NCBI GenBank assembly: GCA_963838805.1
Contig: CAWISK010000013.1
Location: forward strand, 150,030-214,029
Direction: 5' to 3'
Origin: CAVRQM01 sp963838805
GTDB taxonomy: Bacteria; Pseudomonadota; Alphaproteobacteria; Acetobacterales; Acetobacteraceae
DNA length: 64,000 nt
In this document: piece by piece, positions 26,029 through 36,370 of the stretch
How the letters are laid out: each line of letters starts with the position of its first letter
Position numbering within the stretch: the stretch's first letter is position 1
Notes under the pieces: generated by a model
The model's database searches: none
Seen by the model: only the letters and a program-made list of their open reading frames with translations
What the model was told of the DNA's origin: nothing
Made by a program: the position numbers and the translations under genes

Positions 26029-26570
26029 ATGCCGATGTCCATGTACGCCCTGGCGGTCGAAACCTATGTTCCGGTACTGCGTACCCTTTCGGGGCTTCTT
26101 GACAAAGCGGCAGATCACGCCCGGTCAAACGGGACCGATGTCGCCGAACTGGCCCAGGCGCGGTTGGCTTCGGACATGTATCCGTTGACCCGGCAGGTCG
26201 AGTTTGCCTGTCATATCGCCAAGGACGGGGTCGCGCGCCTGGCCGGTCGAGAGCGGCCAGACGAGGAGAGGCGGGAGCTGGCGTTCGCGGATCTGAAGGT
26301 GCTCATTGCGCAGACCATCGACGCGCTCAGTACCTTATAAGGCAGACGCCTTTGCCGGGTCGGAGGCGCACAAGATCGAAGTGCCGCTGCAAGGGCCGCT
26401 GGTCTTCGAGTTCTGACGGGTTCGACTTCCTTCGCAGCTGGTCACTGCCCAATTTCTATTTTCACGTCGTCACCGCCTACGACATCCTGCGCCACAGCGG
26501 CGTGCAGATCGGCAAGCGCGACTACATGAGCCACGTCGCCAGCTACGTCCGACAGCGCAGCCAGGCCTGA
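26029..26570 (+). CDS. DUF1993 family protein, several frameshifts
   Basis: Cytoplasmic helical protein of the DUF1993 (DinB-like) family, function unknown. The first part, MPMSMYALAVETYVPVLRTL to LKVLIAQTIDALSTL, is in one frame. A false stop at 26338-26340 follows. KADAFAGSEAHKIEVPLQGP then reads in a second frame to a stop near 26417, and GFDFLRSWSLPNFYFHVVTA runs in a third frame to 26570. At least two or three indels are needed. Together the pieces make the usual ~170 residues. True decay cannot be excluded, but all pieces are well preserved. Confidence 0.7.
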
Positions 26571-26625
26571 ACCGGCCTGCCCCGTCCATGCCGAACATTG
26601 GACGAGCGTCGCACGATATGGCCGC

Positions 26626-27567
26626 TTACCGCGCCGCCACCTTGCCGCGCGGCGCCACCGGCTGTGCATCCCGCCGCAGCCGGTGCTCGCCCAGCAGCAG
26701 CAGGATCGGTGCTGCGATGAAGATCGACGACGACGTGCCCACAATGATGCCGAACAGCATCACCCAGGCAAAGCCCGACAGGGTGGGGCCGCCGAACAGG
26801 GCCAACGGCAGGGCTGCGAGGAACACCGTCATCGACGTGCCGAGCGTGCGGTTCAGCGTCTCGTTGATCGACAGATCGATCAGCTCGCGCAGCGGCATCG
26901 TCTTGTACTTGCGCAGATTCTCACGCATCCGGTCGTACACCACCACCTTGTCGTTGGTGGAGTAGCCGATCACCGTCAGGATCGCGCCGATCATCACGAG
27001 ATCGAACTGGAACCGCGTGATCGCGAGGAATCCGATGGTCTTGGTGACATCCAGGATCAGCGTCACCACGGCACCCACCGCGAACTGCCATTCGAAGCGG
27101 AACCAGATATAGACCAGGATCATCAGCAGCGAGATGCCGAGCGCCAGCATCCCGTTGCGGAACAGCTCGGCCGAGACCGACGCGCCGACCGCCTCGGTGC
27201 TCAACAGCTTCGTGCCAGGCTGCGCCTGTTCCAACCCTGCGCGCACGCGGGCGACCATCTGCTCGGTGCCGGCTTCGGTCTTCTGCGTCTCGAGCCGGAT
27301 CAGCACGTCATTCGCGTTGCCGAAGCGCTGCACCTCGGGATCGGGTACGCCGTGCGCCGCGAGCCCGGCGCGCAGCTTGGCGAAATCCGCCACCTGGGGC
27401 GTGCGTGCCTCCATGACGATGCCGCCGCGGAAATCGATGCCAAGATTGAGACCCGGATAGAAGAACAGGAGCACCGAGGCCGTGGACAGCACCGCCGAGG
27501 TCAGCAGGCCGAGAAACCGCCCGCGCATGAACTTGATGCGCGTGCCGTCGGGCACCAGGCGGAACAA
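26626..27567 (-). CDS. secF: Protein-export membrane protein SecF
   Basis: Inner-membrane subunit that, with SecD, uses proton motive force to help SecYEG export proteins. It shows NLGIDFRGGIVMEARTP in the first periplasmic region and the conserved membrane block with VIGYSTNDKVVVYDRMREN and SINETLNRTLGTSMTVFLA. The likely N-terminus is FRLVPDGTRIKFMRG. The only start in that frame nearby is TTG 27567. An ATG at 27583 reads MFMRPIV in another frame, so a frameshift near 27565 is also possible. It lies about 30 bp after secD on the same strand. Confidence 0.9.
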   Translation of the reverse strand: MFRLVPDGTRIKFMRGRFLGLLTSAVLSTASVLLFFYPGLNLGIDFRGGIVMEARTPQVADFAKLRAGLAAHGVPDPEVQRFGNANDVLIRLETQKTEAGTEQMVARVRAGLEQAQPGTKLLSTEAVGASVSAELFRNGMLALGISLLMILVYIWFRFEWQFAVGAVVTLILDVTKTIGFLAITRFQFDLVMIGAILTVIGYSTNDKVVVYDRMRENLRKYKTMPLRELIDLSINETLNRTLGTSMTVFLAALPLALFGGPTLSGFAWVMLFGIIVGTSSSIFIAAPILLLLGEHRLRRDAQPVAPRGKVAAR

Positions 27568-27598
27568 TCGGTCGCATGAACATCTCGGTGATCCCCCC

Positions 27599-29183
<1,585 letters not shown>

Positions 29184-29328
29184 GGCGAGAAGTCTGCTCC
29201 ATCGGGGACGGGCCGCCCGTCACGCTCACGGCCGGCCCGGCGGCGGCGGAGAATGGCGATAAGCCCCCCTATGCGCAACAGGCCGCTTCGGACCATACCC
29301 TGAGGGGGCAATTCCTGGAGAGGGTTTC

Positions 29329-30327
29329 ATGCAGGCGTCAAGGCCCGCTGACCGGCTGCGCGTGGGGGTTGCGGGTTGCGGCCATTTCGGCCGGTTCCAC
29401 GCGCTGAAGCTCGCCGCCGCCGGGCGGGCGACCCTGGTTGGCGTGCATGACCCGGATTCAGGCCGCGCCGCGGCGCTGGCGCGCGAGACCGGCAGCAGCA
29501 GCCTGACCTGGGAGGCGTTGCTGGCGGCGGTGGACGCGGTGGTCGTCGCTGCCCCGGCCGAGGCGCATTTTCCGCTGGCAGCACGGGCGCTGCACGCCGG
29601 GCGGCACGTGCTGGTGGAGAAGCCGATCGCCGCGACCCTGGACGAGGCCGATGCCCTGGCGGGCCTCGCCGCCGAGCGCGGGCTCGTGCTGCAGGTCGGC
29701 CATCTGCTGCGCTATTCGGCCGAGCATCAGGCGATCAGCGCGCGGATGCGCCGGCCACTCTACCTGGACTGCGTGCGCATCGCCCCGTTCAAGCCGCGCG
29801 GCACCGATGTCTCGGTGATCCTGGACCTGATGATCCACGACCTCGATCTGGTGCTGGCGCTGGTGGACAGCCCGATCGCCAGCGTGGACGCGGTGGGCGC
29901 ACCCGTCGCGAGCACCCACGAGGACATCGCCAATGCGCGCGTGCGCTTCGAGAACGGCTGTGTCGCGACGATCACGGCGAGCCGCATCTCGCTCAAGACC
30001 GAGCGGAAGATGCGCCTGTTCAGCCAGGAGGGCTACATGTCGGTCGATTTCACCGCACGCAAGCTGATGATGATCGGCCGCGAGCGCGGCCTGCCCATTC
30101 CCGGCACCGGTGGCGGTCGCATCGAGGAGACCACGTGGCGCGAGCACGACGCGCTCGAAGCCGAGCACGCGGCGTTCCTGGCGTCGGTGCTGGACAAGGC
30201 TCCCGTGGTGGTCGATGCCGCCGCCGGACGGCGGGCGCTGGCGGCGGCGCTGGCCGTGACCGACAGCATGGCGGCGTCGCGCCGGCTGGCCGAGGCGTCC
30301 GGGCTGATCCGCGCCGACGCCTCGTGA
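29329..30327 (+). CDS. Gfo/Idh/MocA-family NAD(P)-dependent oxidoreductase
   Basis: Probable sugar or cyclitol dehydrogenase. Its 332 residues have an N-terminal Rossmann fold with GVAGCGHFGRFHALKLA and the VLVEKPIAATLDEADAL motif, in which EKP holds the catalytic Lys. A MocA-type C-terminal domain contains ILDLMIHDLDLVLAL with the family's Asp/His pair. The ATG at 29329 follows GGAGAGG. It is the first gene of a + strand run (29329-34880) with ABC transporter genes, iolE and an SDR. By that context it may oxidise inositol or a related polyol, but similar enzymes also occur near lipid A genes, so the substrate is open. Confidence 0.82.
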   Translation: MQASRPADRLRVGVAGCGHFGRFHALKLAAAGRATLVGVHDPDSGRAAALARETGSSSLTWEALLAAVDAVVVAAPAEAHFPLAARALHAGRHVLVEKPIAATLDEADALAGLAAERGLVLQVGHLLRYSAEHQAISARMRRPLYLDCVRIAPFKPRGTDVSVILDLMIHDLDLVLALVDSPIASVDAVGAPVASTHEDIANARVRFENGCVATITASRISLKTERKMRLFSQEGYMSVDFTARKLMMIGRERGLPIPGTGGGRIEETTWREHDALEAEHAAFLASVLDKAPVVVDAAAGRRALAAALAVTDSMAASRRLAEASGLIRADAS

Positions 30328-30384
30328 CAGCTGGTCTGCAATCGCCGAAAGTGTCGCGGCGACGCAAGGGGGAACGTAAACCGG

Positions 30385-31237
30385 ATGGCGCGGCGGATTT
30401 GGCCGATTGCGGCCGTGCTGGCGATGCTGCTGGTGATCTGGTACGCGGCCGCGCTGTGGCTCAATTTCGACCAGGCGCAGGCGCTGGCCGATGAGGGCGC
30501 CTCCGCCCGCGACGTGCTGTTCTCCACGCTCTGGCTCGATCGGCCGCTGCTACCGGCGCCGCATCAGATCGCGACTCGAGCTGTACGACAGCATCGCGCT
30601 GCATCCGGTCCTGTCGCCAAAGAACCTGCTGTTCCATGCCGGCGTCACGGCCGGCGCCGCCTTCGCTGGTTTCCTGATCGCCATCGCGCTCGGCATGGCG
30701 CTCGCCGTCGCCATCGTGCATGTGCGTGCGCTGGATCGTTCGCTGATGCCCTGGATCGTCGCCAGCCAGACTGTGCCGGTGCTGGCGATCGCGCCGATGG
30801 TCGTGGTGGTGCTGGGCAATATCGGCCTGACGGGGCTGCTGCCTAAGGCGCTGATCGCGGGCTATCTCAGCTTCTTCCCGGTGGCGACCGGCATGGTGAA
30901 GGGATTGCGCTCGCCGGATCCGATGCAGCGCGACCTGATGCGCACCTATGACGCATCGACCGGGCAGGTGCTGGAGAAGCTGCGCTGGCCGGCGTCGATG
31001 GCGTTCCTGTTCCCCAGTCTGAAGGTGGCCGCGGCACTCTCCCTGGTCGGCGCGATCGTGGCCGAGTTGCCGACCGGAGCACAGGCGGGGCTGGGCGCGC
31101 GGCTGCTGACCGGTTCGTATTATGGCCAGACGTTGCAGATTTGGGCGGCGCTGGTGATGGCATCCGTGCTGGCGTTGCTGGCGACCGGGGCGGTCAGTGC
31201 GGCGCAGGCGGCGTTGTACGGGCACGGCGGCGGTTGA
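30385..31237 (+). CDS. ABC transporter permease (SsuC/ThiX-like), one frameshift
   Basis: Inner-membrane subunit of an ABC importer for a small organic solute. The N-terminus MARRIWPIAAVLAMLLVIWY runs in one frame to about 30571. LELYDSIALHPVLSPKNLLF then continues in frame 2 to 31237. The permease core has PWIVASQTVPVLAIAPMVVV, the EAA loop near DLMRTYDASTGQVLEKLRWP, and SLVGAIVAELPTGAQAGLG. These resemble nitrate/taurine/thiamine-precursor permeases. It is 57 bp after the MocA-type gene and precedes a second permease. No ATPase gene is in the cluster. Confidence 0.8.
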
Positions 31238-31285
31238 GGGCAGGGCCCCACCCGGGGTGAGGGAAGGCTCCCCCCCTGGAGGGGG

Positions 31286-32062
31286 ATGGCGGGCGTCATG
31301 ACGCGCCTGCGTAACCTCGGCCCGCCGCTGCTGTTCGGGCTGGCGTCCTGGCCGCCTGGCAGGTCGTCTGCATCGGTTTCGGCGTCCCGCGTATCCTGCT
31401 GCCGCCGCCGTCCGCCATCGTTGCGGCGTTTCCCACGCATTTCTCGATGCTTGCCGCCGATTTCGTGCAGACGGTGCTGCGCTCGGTCGTCCCCGGGCTG
31501 GATCATCGGCTGCGGCAGCGGGCTGCTGGCGGCCGTCGCGCTGGATCGCTCGCATTTCCTGCGCGCCGGCGTGCTGCCGCTGGGCGCCCTGGTCAGCGCC
31601 ATGCCGATCGTGGGCGTCGCCCCCATCATGGTCATGTGGTTCGGCTTCGACTGGCAGAGCAAGGCCGCCGTCGTCGTCATCATGACCTTCTTCCCGATGC
31701 TGGTGAACGCGACCGCGGGACTCGCCGAAGCCGGGGTGATGGAACGCGACCTGATGCGCAGCTACGGCGCCGGCTACTGGCAGACTTTCTTTCAGCTACG
31801 CCTGCCGGCTGCCATGCCCTTCGTGTTCAACGCGCTTAAGCTGAACGCGACCCTGGCGCTGATCGGTGCCATCGTGGCCGAGTTCTTCGGCACGCCGATC
31901 GTCGGCATGGGCTTTCGCATCAGCACCGAAGTCGCCAGGATGAATCTCGACGTCGTCTGGGCGGAGATCGTGCTGGCGGCACTGTCGGGCGGTGCGGCGT
32001 TCGCGCTGCTGGGGCTGGCGGAGCGGGCGGTCACGTTCTGGCATCCGTCATTCCGTAACTGA
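31286..32062 (+). CDS. ABC transporter permease, second subunit, two frameshifts
   Basis: Companion of the permease at 30385-31237 and of the same family. The N-terminal piece LRNLGPPLLFGLA is in the main frame. From about 31343 the coding continues in another frame as VLAAWQVVCIGFGVPRILLP and FSMLAADFVQTVLRSVVPG. The main frame returns near 31495, where an extra G sits in CCCCGGGCTGG, with WIIGCGSGLLAAVALDRS. The core has SAMPIVGVAPIMVMWFGFDW and an EAA loop DLMRSYGAGYWQTFFQLRLP. The 48-bp gap upstream contains GC-rich dyads. Heteromeric permease pairs are typical of this transporter class. Confidence 0.8.
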   Translation: MAGVMTRLRNLGPPLLFGLASWPPGRSSASVSASRVSCCRRRPPSLRRFPRISRCLPPISCRRCCARSSPGWIIGCGSGLLAAVALDRSHFLRAGVLPLGALVSAMPIVGVAPIMVMWFGFDWQSKAAVVVIMTFFPMLVNATAGLAEAGVMERDLMRSYGAGYWQTFFQLRLPAAMPFVFNALKLNATLALIGAIVAEFFGTPIVGMGFRISTEVARMNLDVVWAEIVLAALSGGAAFALLGLAERAVTFWHPSFRN

Positions 32063-32083
32063 GAAAAAGGGGGAGTTCCGGGC

Positions 32084-33088
32084 ATGAAAACATGGTGGGT
32101 CGCGGCGGCAGCCGCGGTGCTGCTGGCGCAGGGCAGCGCGCACGCGGCGGACAAGCTGACATTGCAGCTCAAATGGGTCGCCGACGCGCAGTTCGCCGGC
32201 TATTACGTCGCCAAGGCCAAGGGCTTCTATGAAAAGGAAGGGTTGGACGTCACGATCAAGCCGGGCGGCCCGGACATCAACCCGAGCCAGGTGATGGCCG
32301 CGGGAGGTGCCGATGTCGAAGTGGACTGGATGCCCTCGGCGCTCGCCGCGCGCGAAAAGGGGGTGCCCTTGGTCAACATCGCGCAGATCTTCGAGAAATC
32401 CGGCATGGAGCTGACCTGCCGCAAGGATAGCGGCATCACCTCGCCGGAGCAGTTCAAGGGCAAGACGCTCGGTGTCTGGTTCTCGGGCAACGAGTACCCG
32501 TTTCTCGCCTGGATGAGCAAGCTGCACCTGCCTACCAATGGCGGGCCGAATGGCGTGACCGTGCTGAAGCAGGGCTTCAACGTCGATCCGCTGCTGCAGA
32601 AGCAGGCGTCCTGCATCTCGACCATGACCTATAATGAGTACTGGCAGTTGATCGAGGCCGGCATGAAGCCGTCGCAGCTGCACGTATTCAAATACGAGGA
32701 TCAGGGCGTCGCCACACTGGAGGACGGGCTCTACACGACCGAGGCGAACCTCAAGAACCCGGCGATGGTCGATAAGCTCGCGCGCTTCCTGCGGGCCTCG
32801 GTCGAGGGCTGGAAATACGCGATCGCCCACCAGCCTGAGGCGGTGAAGATCGTGCTCGACGCCGACACGACCGGCGCGCAGACGCCGGCACATCAGAAGC
32901 GGATGATGAGCGAGGTGGCCAAGCTGATCGCCGGCGATCCGCACGGCACCGGCTATCTGGAGCCCGCCGCCTATGAGCGCACGGTGGACGAGTTGATGAG
33001 CGGCGGCAGCGACCCCGTCATCACCAAGAAGCCGGAGGGCGCCTGGACGCACGCCATTTTCGACAAAGCGTTCGGCAAGCAGGGCTGA
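32084..33088 (+). CDS. NMT1/ThiY-like periplasmic binding protein
   Basis: Solute-binding protein for the two permeases just upstream. It has 334 residues with a signal peptide ending GSAHAADK. The mature start LTLQLKWVADAQFAGYYVAK then AKGFYEKEGLDV is the hallmark of the NMT1/THI5-like group, whose members bind thiamine pyrimidine precursors, taurine, riboflavin or pyrimidines. The Cys-rich signature of THI5 enzymes is absent, so this is a transporter component and not a pyrimidine synthase. GGGGGAG precedes the ATG. The next gene is iolE, so the ligand may be a cyclitol-like or other carbon source. Confidence 0.85.
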   Translation: MKTWWVAAAAAVLLAQGSAHAADKLTLQLKWVADAQFAGYYVAKAKGFYEKEGLDVTIKPGGPDINPSQVMAAGGADVEVDWMPSALAAREKGVPLVNIAQIFEKSGMELTCRKDSGITSPEQFKGKTLGVWFSGNEYPFLAWMSKLHLPTNGGPNGVTVLKQGFNVDPLLQKQASCISTMTYNEYWQLIEAGMKPSQLHVFKYEDQGVATLEDGLYTTEANLKNPAMVDKLARFLRASVEGWKYAIAHQPEAVKIVLDADTTGAQTPAHQKRMMSEVAKLIAGDPHGTGYLEPAAYERTVDELMSGGSDPVITKKPEGAWTHAIFDKAFGKQG

Positions 33089-33144
33089 GCAGGCGGAGGG
33101 AGCGCCGCGCGGCGCTCCCACTCTGCATCCGTAGGAGAACAGGA

Positions 33145-34053
33145 ATGACCGCGGGCACCATCAGGCTCGGCGTGGCGCCAATTGCGTGGACCAATAGCGA
33201 TCTGCCCGAGCTGGGCGGCGAGACGACGCTCGAAACCTGTTTGCAGGAGAGCCGGGCCGCCGGCTTCACCGGCACCGAGACCGGGGCGAAGTTCCCGATG
33301 GATGCCGCCGTGCTGCGGCCGATCCTGCGCGCGCACGATCTGGCGCTGGTGTCGGGCTGGTTCTCCGGCCGGCTGCTGGAATTGTCGGTGGAGGAGGAGA
33401 AGGCGCGCATCGAGAATCAGCTCGCGACATTCGCGGCCCTCGGTGCGCCGGTGCTGATCTATGCCGAGACGACCGGCAGCGTACAGGCGCGGCAGGATAT
33501 GGGTGTCGGCAAGCGGCGGCGGCTGAGCCCGGAGGAGTTCCGCACGCTGGGCTCCAAGATGACGGAGCTGGCCCGGCACATGGCCGCGCGCGGCGTGCGC
33601 ATGGCCTATCACCACCACATGGCGACCGTGGTGGAGACCGATGACGAGATCGACGCGCTGATGGCGGCGACCGGGCCGGAGGTGGGGCTGCTGGTCGATA
33701 CCGGCCACAGCCTGTATGCCGGCGGCGACTGGCTGGCTATGACGAAAAAGCACGCGGCGCGCGTCAACCACGTCCATTGCAAGGACATCCGCGAGAGCGT
33801 GCTGGCGCGCGCGCGTGCGGCCGACATGAGCTTCCTCGATGCCATCCTGGAGGGCGTGTTCACCGTGCCGGGCGATGGCTGCATCGACTACGACGCCTTT
33901 GCCACCACGCTTGCCGGCATCGGTTATGGCGGCTGGGTGGTGGTGGAAGCGGAGCAGGATCCGGTCAAGGCGCCCCCCTATGAATACGCGCTGAAGGGCC
34001 ATGCGCATCTGTCGCGCGCCTTCGCCCGCGCGGGCTTCACGATCGAGCAATAG
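33145..34053 (+). CDS. iolE: Inosose dehydratase-like TIM-barrel enzyme
   Basis: IolE dehydrates scyllo-inosose to a trihydroxycyclohexanedione in myo-inositol breakdown. The 302-residue protein has the family N-terminus GVAPIAWTNSDLPELGGE. Metal and acid residues of the xylose-isomerase-like barrel are visible: GFTGTETGAKFP, MAYHHHMATVVET, LLVDTGHSLYAGG, HVHCKDIR and VVVEAEQDP. AGGAGAACAGG lies just before ATG 33145. It is 56 bp after the transporter binding protein and 11 bp before an SDR gene, hence one operon. IolB, IolC, IolD and IolG are not in the window, so a related substrate is possible. Confidence 0.88.
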   Translation: MTAGTIRLGVAPIAWTNSDLPELGGETTLETCLQESRAAGFTGTETGAKFPMDAAVLRPILRAHDLALVSGWFSGRLLELSVEEEKARIENQLATFAALGAPVLIYAETTGSVQARQDMGVGKRRRLSPEEFRTLGSKMTELARHMAARGVRMAYHHHMATVVETDDEIDALMAATGPEVGLLVDTGHSLYAGGDWLAMTKKHAARVNHVHCKDIRESVLARARAADMSFLDAILEGVFTVPGDGCIDYDAFATTLAGIGYGGWVVVEAEQDPVKAPPYEYALKGHAHLSRAFARAGFTIEQ

Positions 34054-34064
34054 GAACCAGAGTG

Positions 34065-34880
34065 ATGGACGGGAATGCGATGCTCACGGGCAAGATCGCG
34101 GCGGTGACTGGCGGCACGCAGGGCCTGGGCGAGGCGATCGCGCGCCTGTTCGCCGCGCGCGGCGCCGCCGGCATCGTCATCTGCGGGCGCAACACGAAGC
34201 GCGGGCAGGCCGTGGCGGACAGCCTGGGCCTGCTCGCGCGTTTCGTCGCGGCCGATCTGGCGCAGGTCGCGGATTGCCGGCGCGTCGTCGCCGAGGCCGA
34301 TCGCGCGTTCGGCCGGCTCGACGTGCTGGTGAATGCGGCGGCGATCACCGACCGGGGCACCATTCTCGACACCTCGCCCGAGCTGTTCGACACGATGTTC
34401 GCGGTCAATGTCCGGGCGCCGTTCTTCCTGATGCAGGATGCTGCGAAGCTGATGCGCCGCGACCGGGTGGCCGGCTCGATCGTCAATATCCAGAGCATGT
34501 CGGCGCATGGCGGTCAGAGCTTCATCACCGCCTATTGCGCGTCGAAGGGCGCGCTCTCGACGCTCACGAAGAATGTGGCGTTCTCGCTGATGCCCGACCG
34601 GATCCGCGTCAATGGGCTGAATATCGGCTGGATGGACTCGCCGGGCGAGGCGGCGATCCAGGCGAAGTATCACGATGCCGACCCGGACTGGCTGGCGCAG
34701 GCGGAGGCGAAGCAGCCGTTTGGCCGCCTCATCAAGCCGGACGAGGTGGCGCGCGCGGTGGCCTATCTGGCGAGCGACGAGAGCGGGCTGATGACCGGCG
34801 CGGTGATCGATTTCGACCAGCAGGTGAGAGGGGCGGGGGACGCGCCGTCACACCCGCTGCGGCGGCTGGCGGACGCCTAA
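34065..34880 (+). CDS. Short-chain dehydrogenase/reductase
   Basis: NAD(P)-dependent oxidoreductase of about 271 residues. The cofactor motif is AAVTGGTQGLGEAIARLFAA (TGxxxGxG). LVNAAAI follows, as does the catalytic Ser with Tyr-x-x-x-Lys in FITAYCASKGALSTL. The C-terminus has YLASDESGLMTGAVIDFDQ. The start is ATG 34065 with AGGAACCAG upstream; ATG 34080 is the alternative. It follows iolE by 11 bp and closes the cluster. A role in oxidising a polyol or keto-cyclitol is inferred from context only. Confidence 0.85.
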   Translation: MDGNAMLTGKIAAVTGGTQGLGEAIARLFAARGAAGIVICGRNTKRGQAVADSLGLLARFVAADLAQVADCRRVVAEADRAFGRLDVLVNAAAITDRGTILDTSPELFDTMFAVNVRAPFFLMQDAAKLMRRDRVAGSIVNIQSMSAHGGQSFITAYCASKGALSTLTKNVAFSLMPDRIRVNGLNIGWMDSPGEAAIQAKYHDADPDWLAQAEAKQPFGRLIKPDEVARAVAYLASDESGLMTGAVIDFDQQVRGAGDAPSHPLRRLADA

Positions 34881-34951
34881 CCCCACCCGGCGCTCCGCGC
34901 CCTTGGTCCGCTCCGCGGCCCAAGCCCCGTGCCGGGGAGGGAAACCCGCCT

Positions 34952-34976
34952 CACCCTCCCCATTGTGGGGAGGGTG
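34952..34976. terminator. Perfect 10-bp hairpin between convergent genes
   Basis: CACCCTCCCC at 34952-34961 and GGGGAGGGTG at 34967-34976 flank a 5-nt loop ATTGT. It lies between the stops of the SDR gene (34880) and the TPR gene (35009), a natural place for a bidirectional terminator. The sequence also resembles short REP-like palindromes found in many alphaproteobacteria. No T-run is present. Confidence 0.5.
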
Positions 34977-35008
34977 GCCCGAAGGGCCGGGTGGCGAACT
35001 GCGATTCG

Positions 35009-36355
35009 CTAGGCTCGCCGCCAAACCCGCTCCGCCTCACCCGGCAGGCCAAGGCCGCGGTACACCGACTGCAACCGCCGCAGCGTCGGAACCGAGTGCG
35101 GATTGCCGGCGCGGCGCATCTCCAGCGCCTGCTGGGCCGCGACCATGCGACCGCTGCGCATCAGCGCGTCGAGCATGATCTGCTCGAACAGGTCGCGCTG
35201 CGCGTGGCTGCCGCCGATCTCGGCCATGCGCGGCAGCGCTGGTCCCAGCCGGGCCGCGGCGCGGGCATGATCGCCGCGGGCATAGGCCAGCAATCCCTCG
35301 CAGGCGGGCACACAGACCTCCATCCACGCCGCGCGCGCGATGGGTGCCGCGTCCGCCGCCGTGGCGCGAATACAGTCCAGCATCGCCTCGGCTTCCCGGC
35401 GCCCGGCGCGCGCCAGGCCGTACAGGTACTGCATCGACAGGAACGGCTGCAGGTGGTCGTCCACCCGCGCCAGCAGATACGGCACCAGCGCCTCCCAGCG
35501 GTCGCCCACATCGACACCGGCCAGTTCCAGCCGTGCCAGCAGCGAGACGGCGCCGATCTGGTCCTGCGAATACTCGGGCCAGACGCCCCAGATATGCGTG
35601 TCGTAATAGTCGAGTACCGAGCCGGCATCGCCCTGCTCGATCTGCACCAGCGCCAGGTGCCACCAGTTATGCGTGTGCATGAACGAGTTGAGCCGGGGCC
35701 AGCCGTGCTTCACGCCCTCGAGGAATTGCCGGCTCTCATCATTGCGGCCCTGGGTCAGCATGACATGCGCCAGCGCGTGCTGCGCCCAGGGCTCGTCGGG
35801 CTGGAGGTCGAGCGCCGCACGCGCGCTGCGCTCGGCATCCGGCAGCATGTGGCACTGTTCATAGGCAAAGGCGATCAGCCCGTGCGCGTGGGCGACCTCG
35901 TGGTTGGCCTCCAGCACCGGCCCGGCGATCCGGAGCATCCCCGGAGCATCGCCAAGATTGAACAGGTGGTACTGGGTGAGCTTGGCGAGCGCCAGCTCGC
36001 GCGGATGCTCGACCGCGGCCTGCTCACCGATGGCGATGGCCCGTGCCACATCGCCCTCGACCCAGACGCGCGCCGCTTCGACCACCATCCGTTCGCGTTC
36101 CGTAAGTCCCGGCGCAGACGCTTGCGCACGCGCCGCATAGGGTCGGGCACTGGTCGGTGCCGTGCGTGTCTCCATCAGCATGTGCAGCATGGCGGCATAG
36201 GCCTGCGCCAGCGCGCAGCCGGGATCGGCGTCGGCCGCCCCGATCACCTTCGCCGCGCGGCGCTCATAGCCGAGAAACCCCTGGGTGAAGTCGTCCAGCG
36301 CCCCGCGCGTGCCCTCGCTCGCCCCGGTGATGGCCTGGCCGCGCCAGTCTCGCAT
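35009..36355 (-). CDS. Tetratricopeptide-repeat protein, TTC38-like
   Basis: Cytoplasmic protein of 448 residues made of helical repeats. The start RDWRGQAITGASEGTRGALD and the later THNWWHLALVQIEQGD with YDTHIWGVWPEYSQDQIGAV match the TTC38 group, in which TPR-like units form a closed array; bacterial members have no settled role. Canonical Ala/Leu TPR spacing is seen in AHALAHVMLTQGRNDESRQF. I prefer ATG 36355 (MRDWRG) over 36367. The gene lies 16 bp after cysteine synthase on the same strand, so co-transcription is likely. The frame is intact. Confidence 0.8.
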   Translation of the reverse strand: MRDWRGQAITGASEGTRGALDDFTQGFLGYERRAAKVIGAADADPGCALAQAYAAMLHMLMETRTAPTSARPYAARAQASAPGLTERERMVVEAARVWVEGDVARAIAIGEQAAVEHPRELALAKLTQYHLFNLGDAPGMLRIAGPVLEANHEVAHAHGLIAFAYEQCHMLPDAERSARAALDLQPDEPWAQHALAHVMLTQGRNDESRQFLEGVKHGWPRLNSFMHTHNWWHLALVQIEQGDAGSVLDYYDTHIWGVWPEYSQDQIGAVSLLARLELAGVDVGDRWEALVPYLLARVDDHLQPFLSMQYLYGLARAGRREAEAMLDCIRATAADAAPIARAAWMEVCVPACEGLLAYARGDHARAAARLGPALPRMAEIGGSHAQRDLFEQIMLDALMRSGRMVAAQQALEMRRAGNPHSVPTLRRLQSVYRGLGLPGEAERVWRRA

Positions 36356-36370
36356 CGGTCCTCGCATCGG

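Noticed and set aside
30328..30384. TPP riboswitch ahead of the ThiX/ThiY-like transporter
   Set aside because: The gap is only 57 bp and lacks the CUGAGA and ACCUG-type TPP motifs.
29329..34880. Full myo-inositol (iol) operon
   Set aside because: Only iolE is recognisable; iolB, iolC, iolD and a clear iolG are absent from the window.
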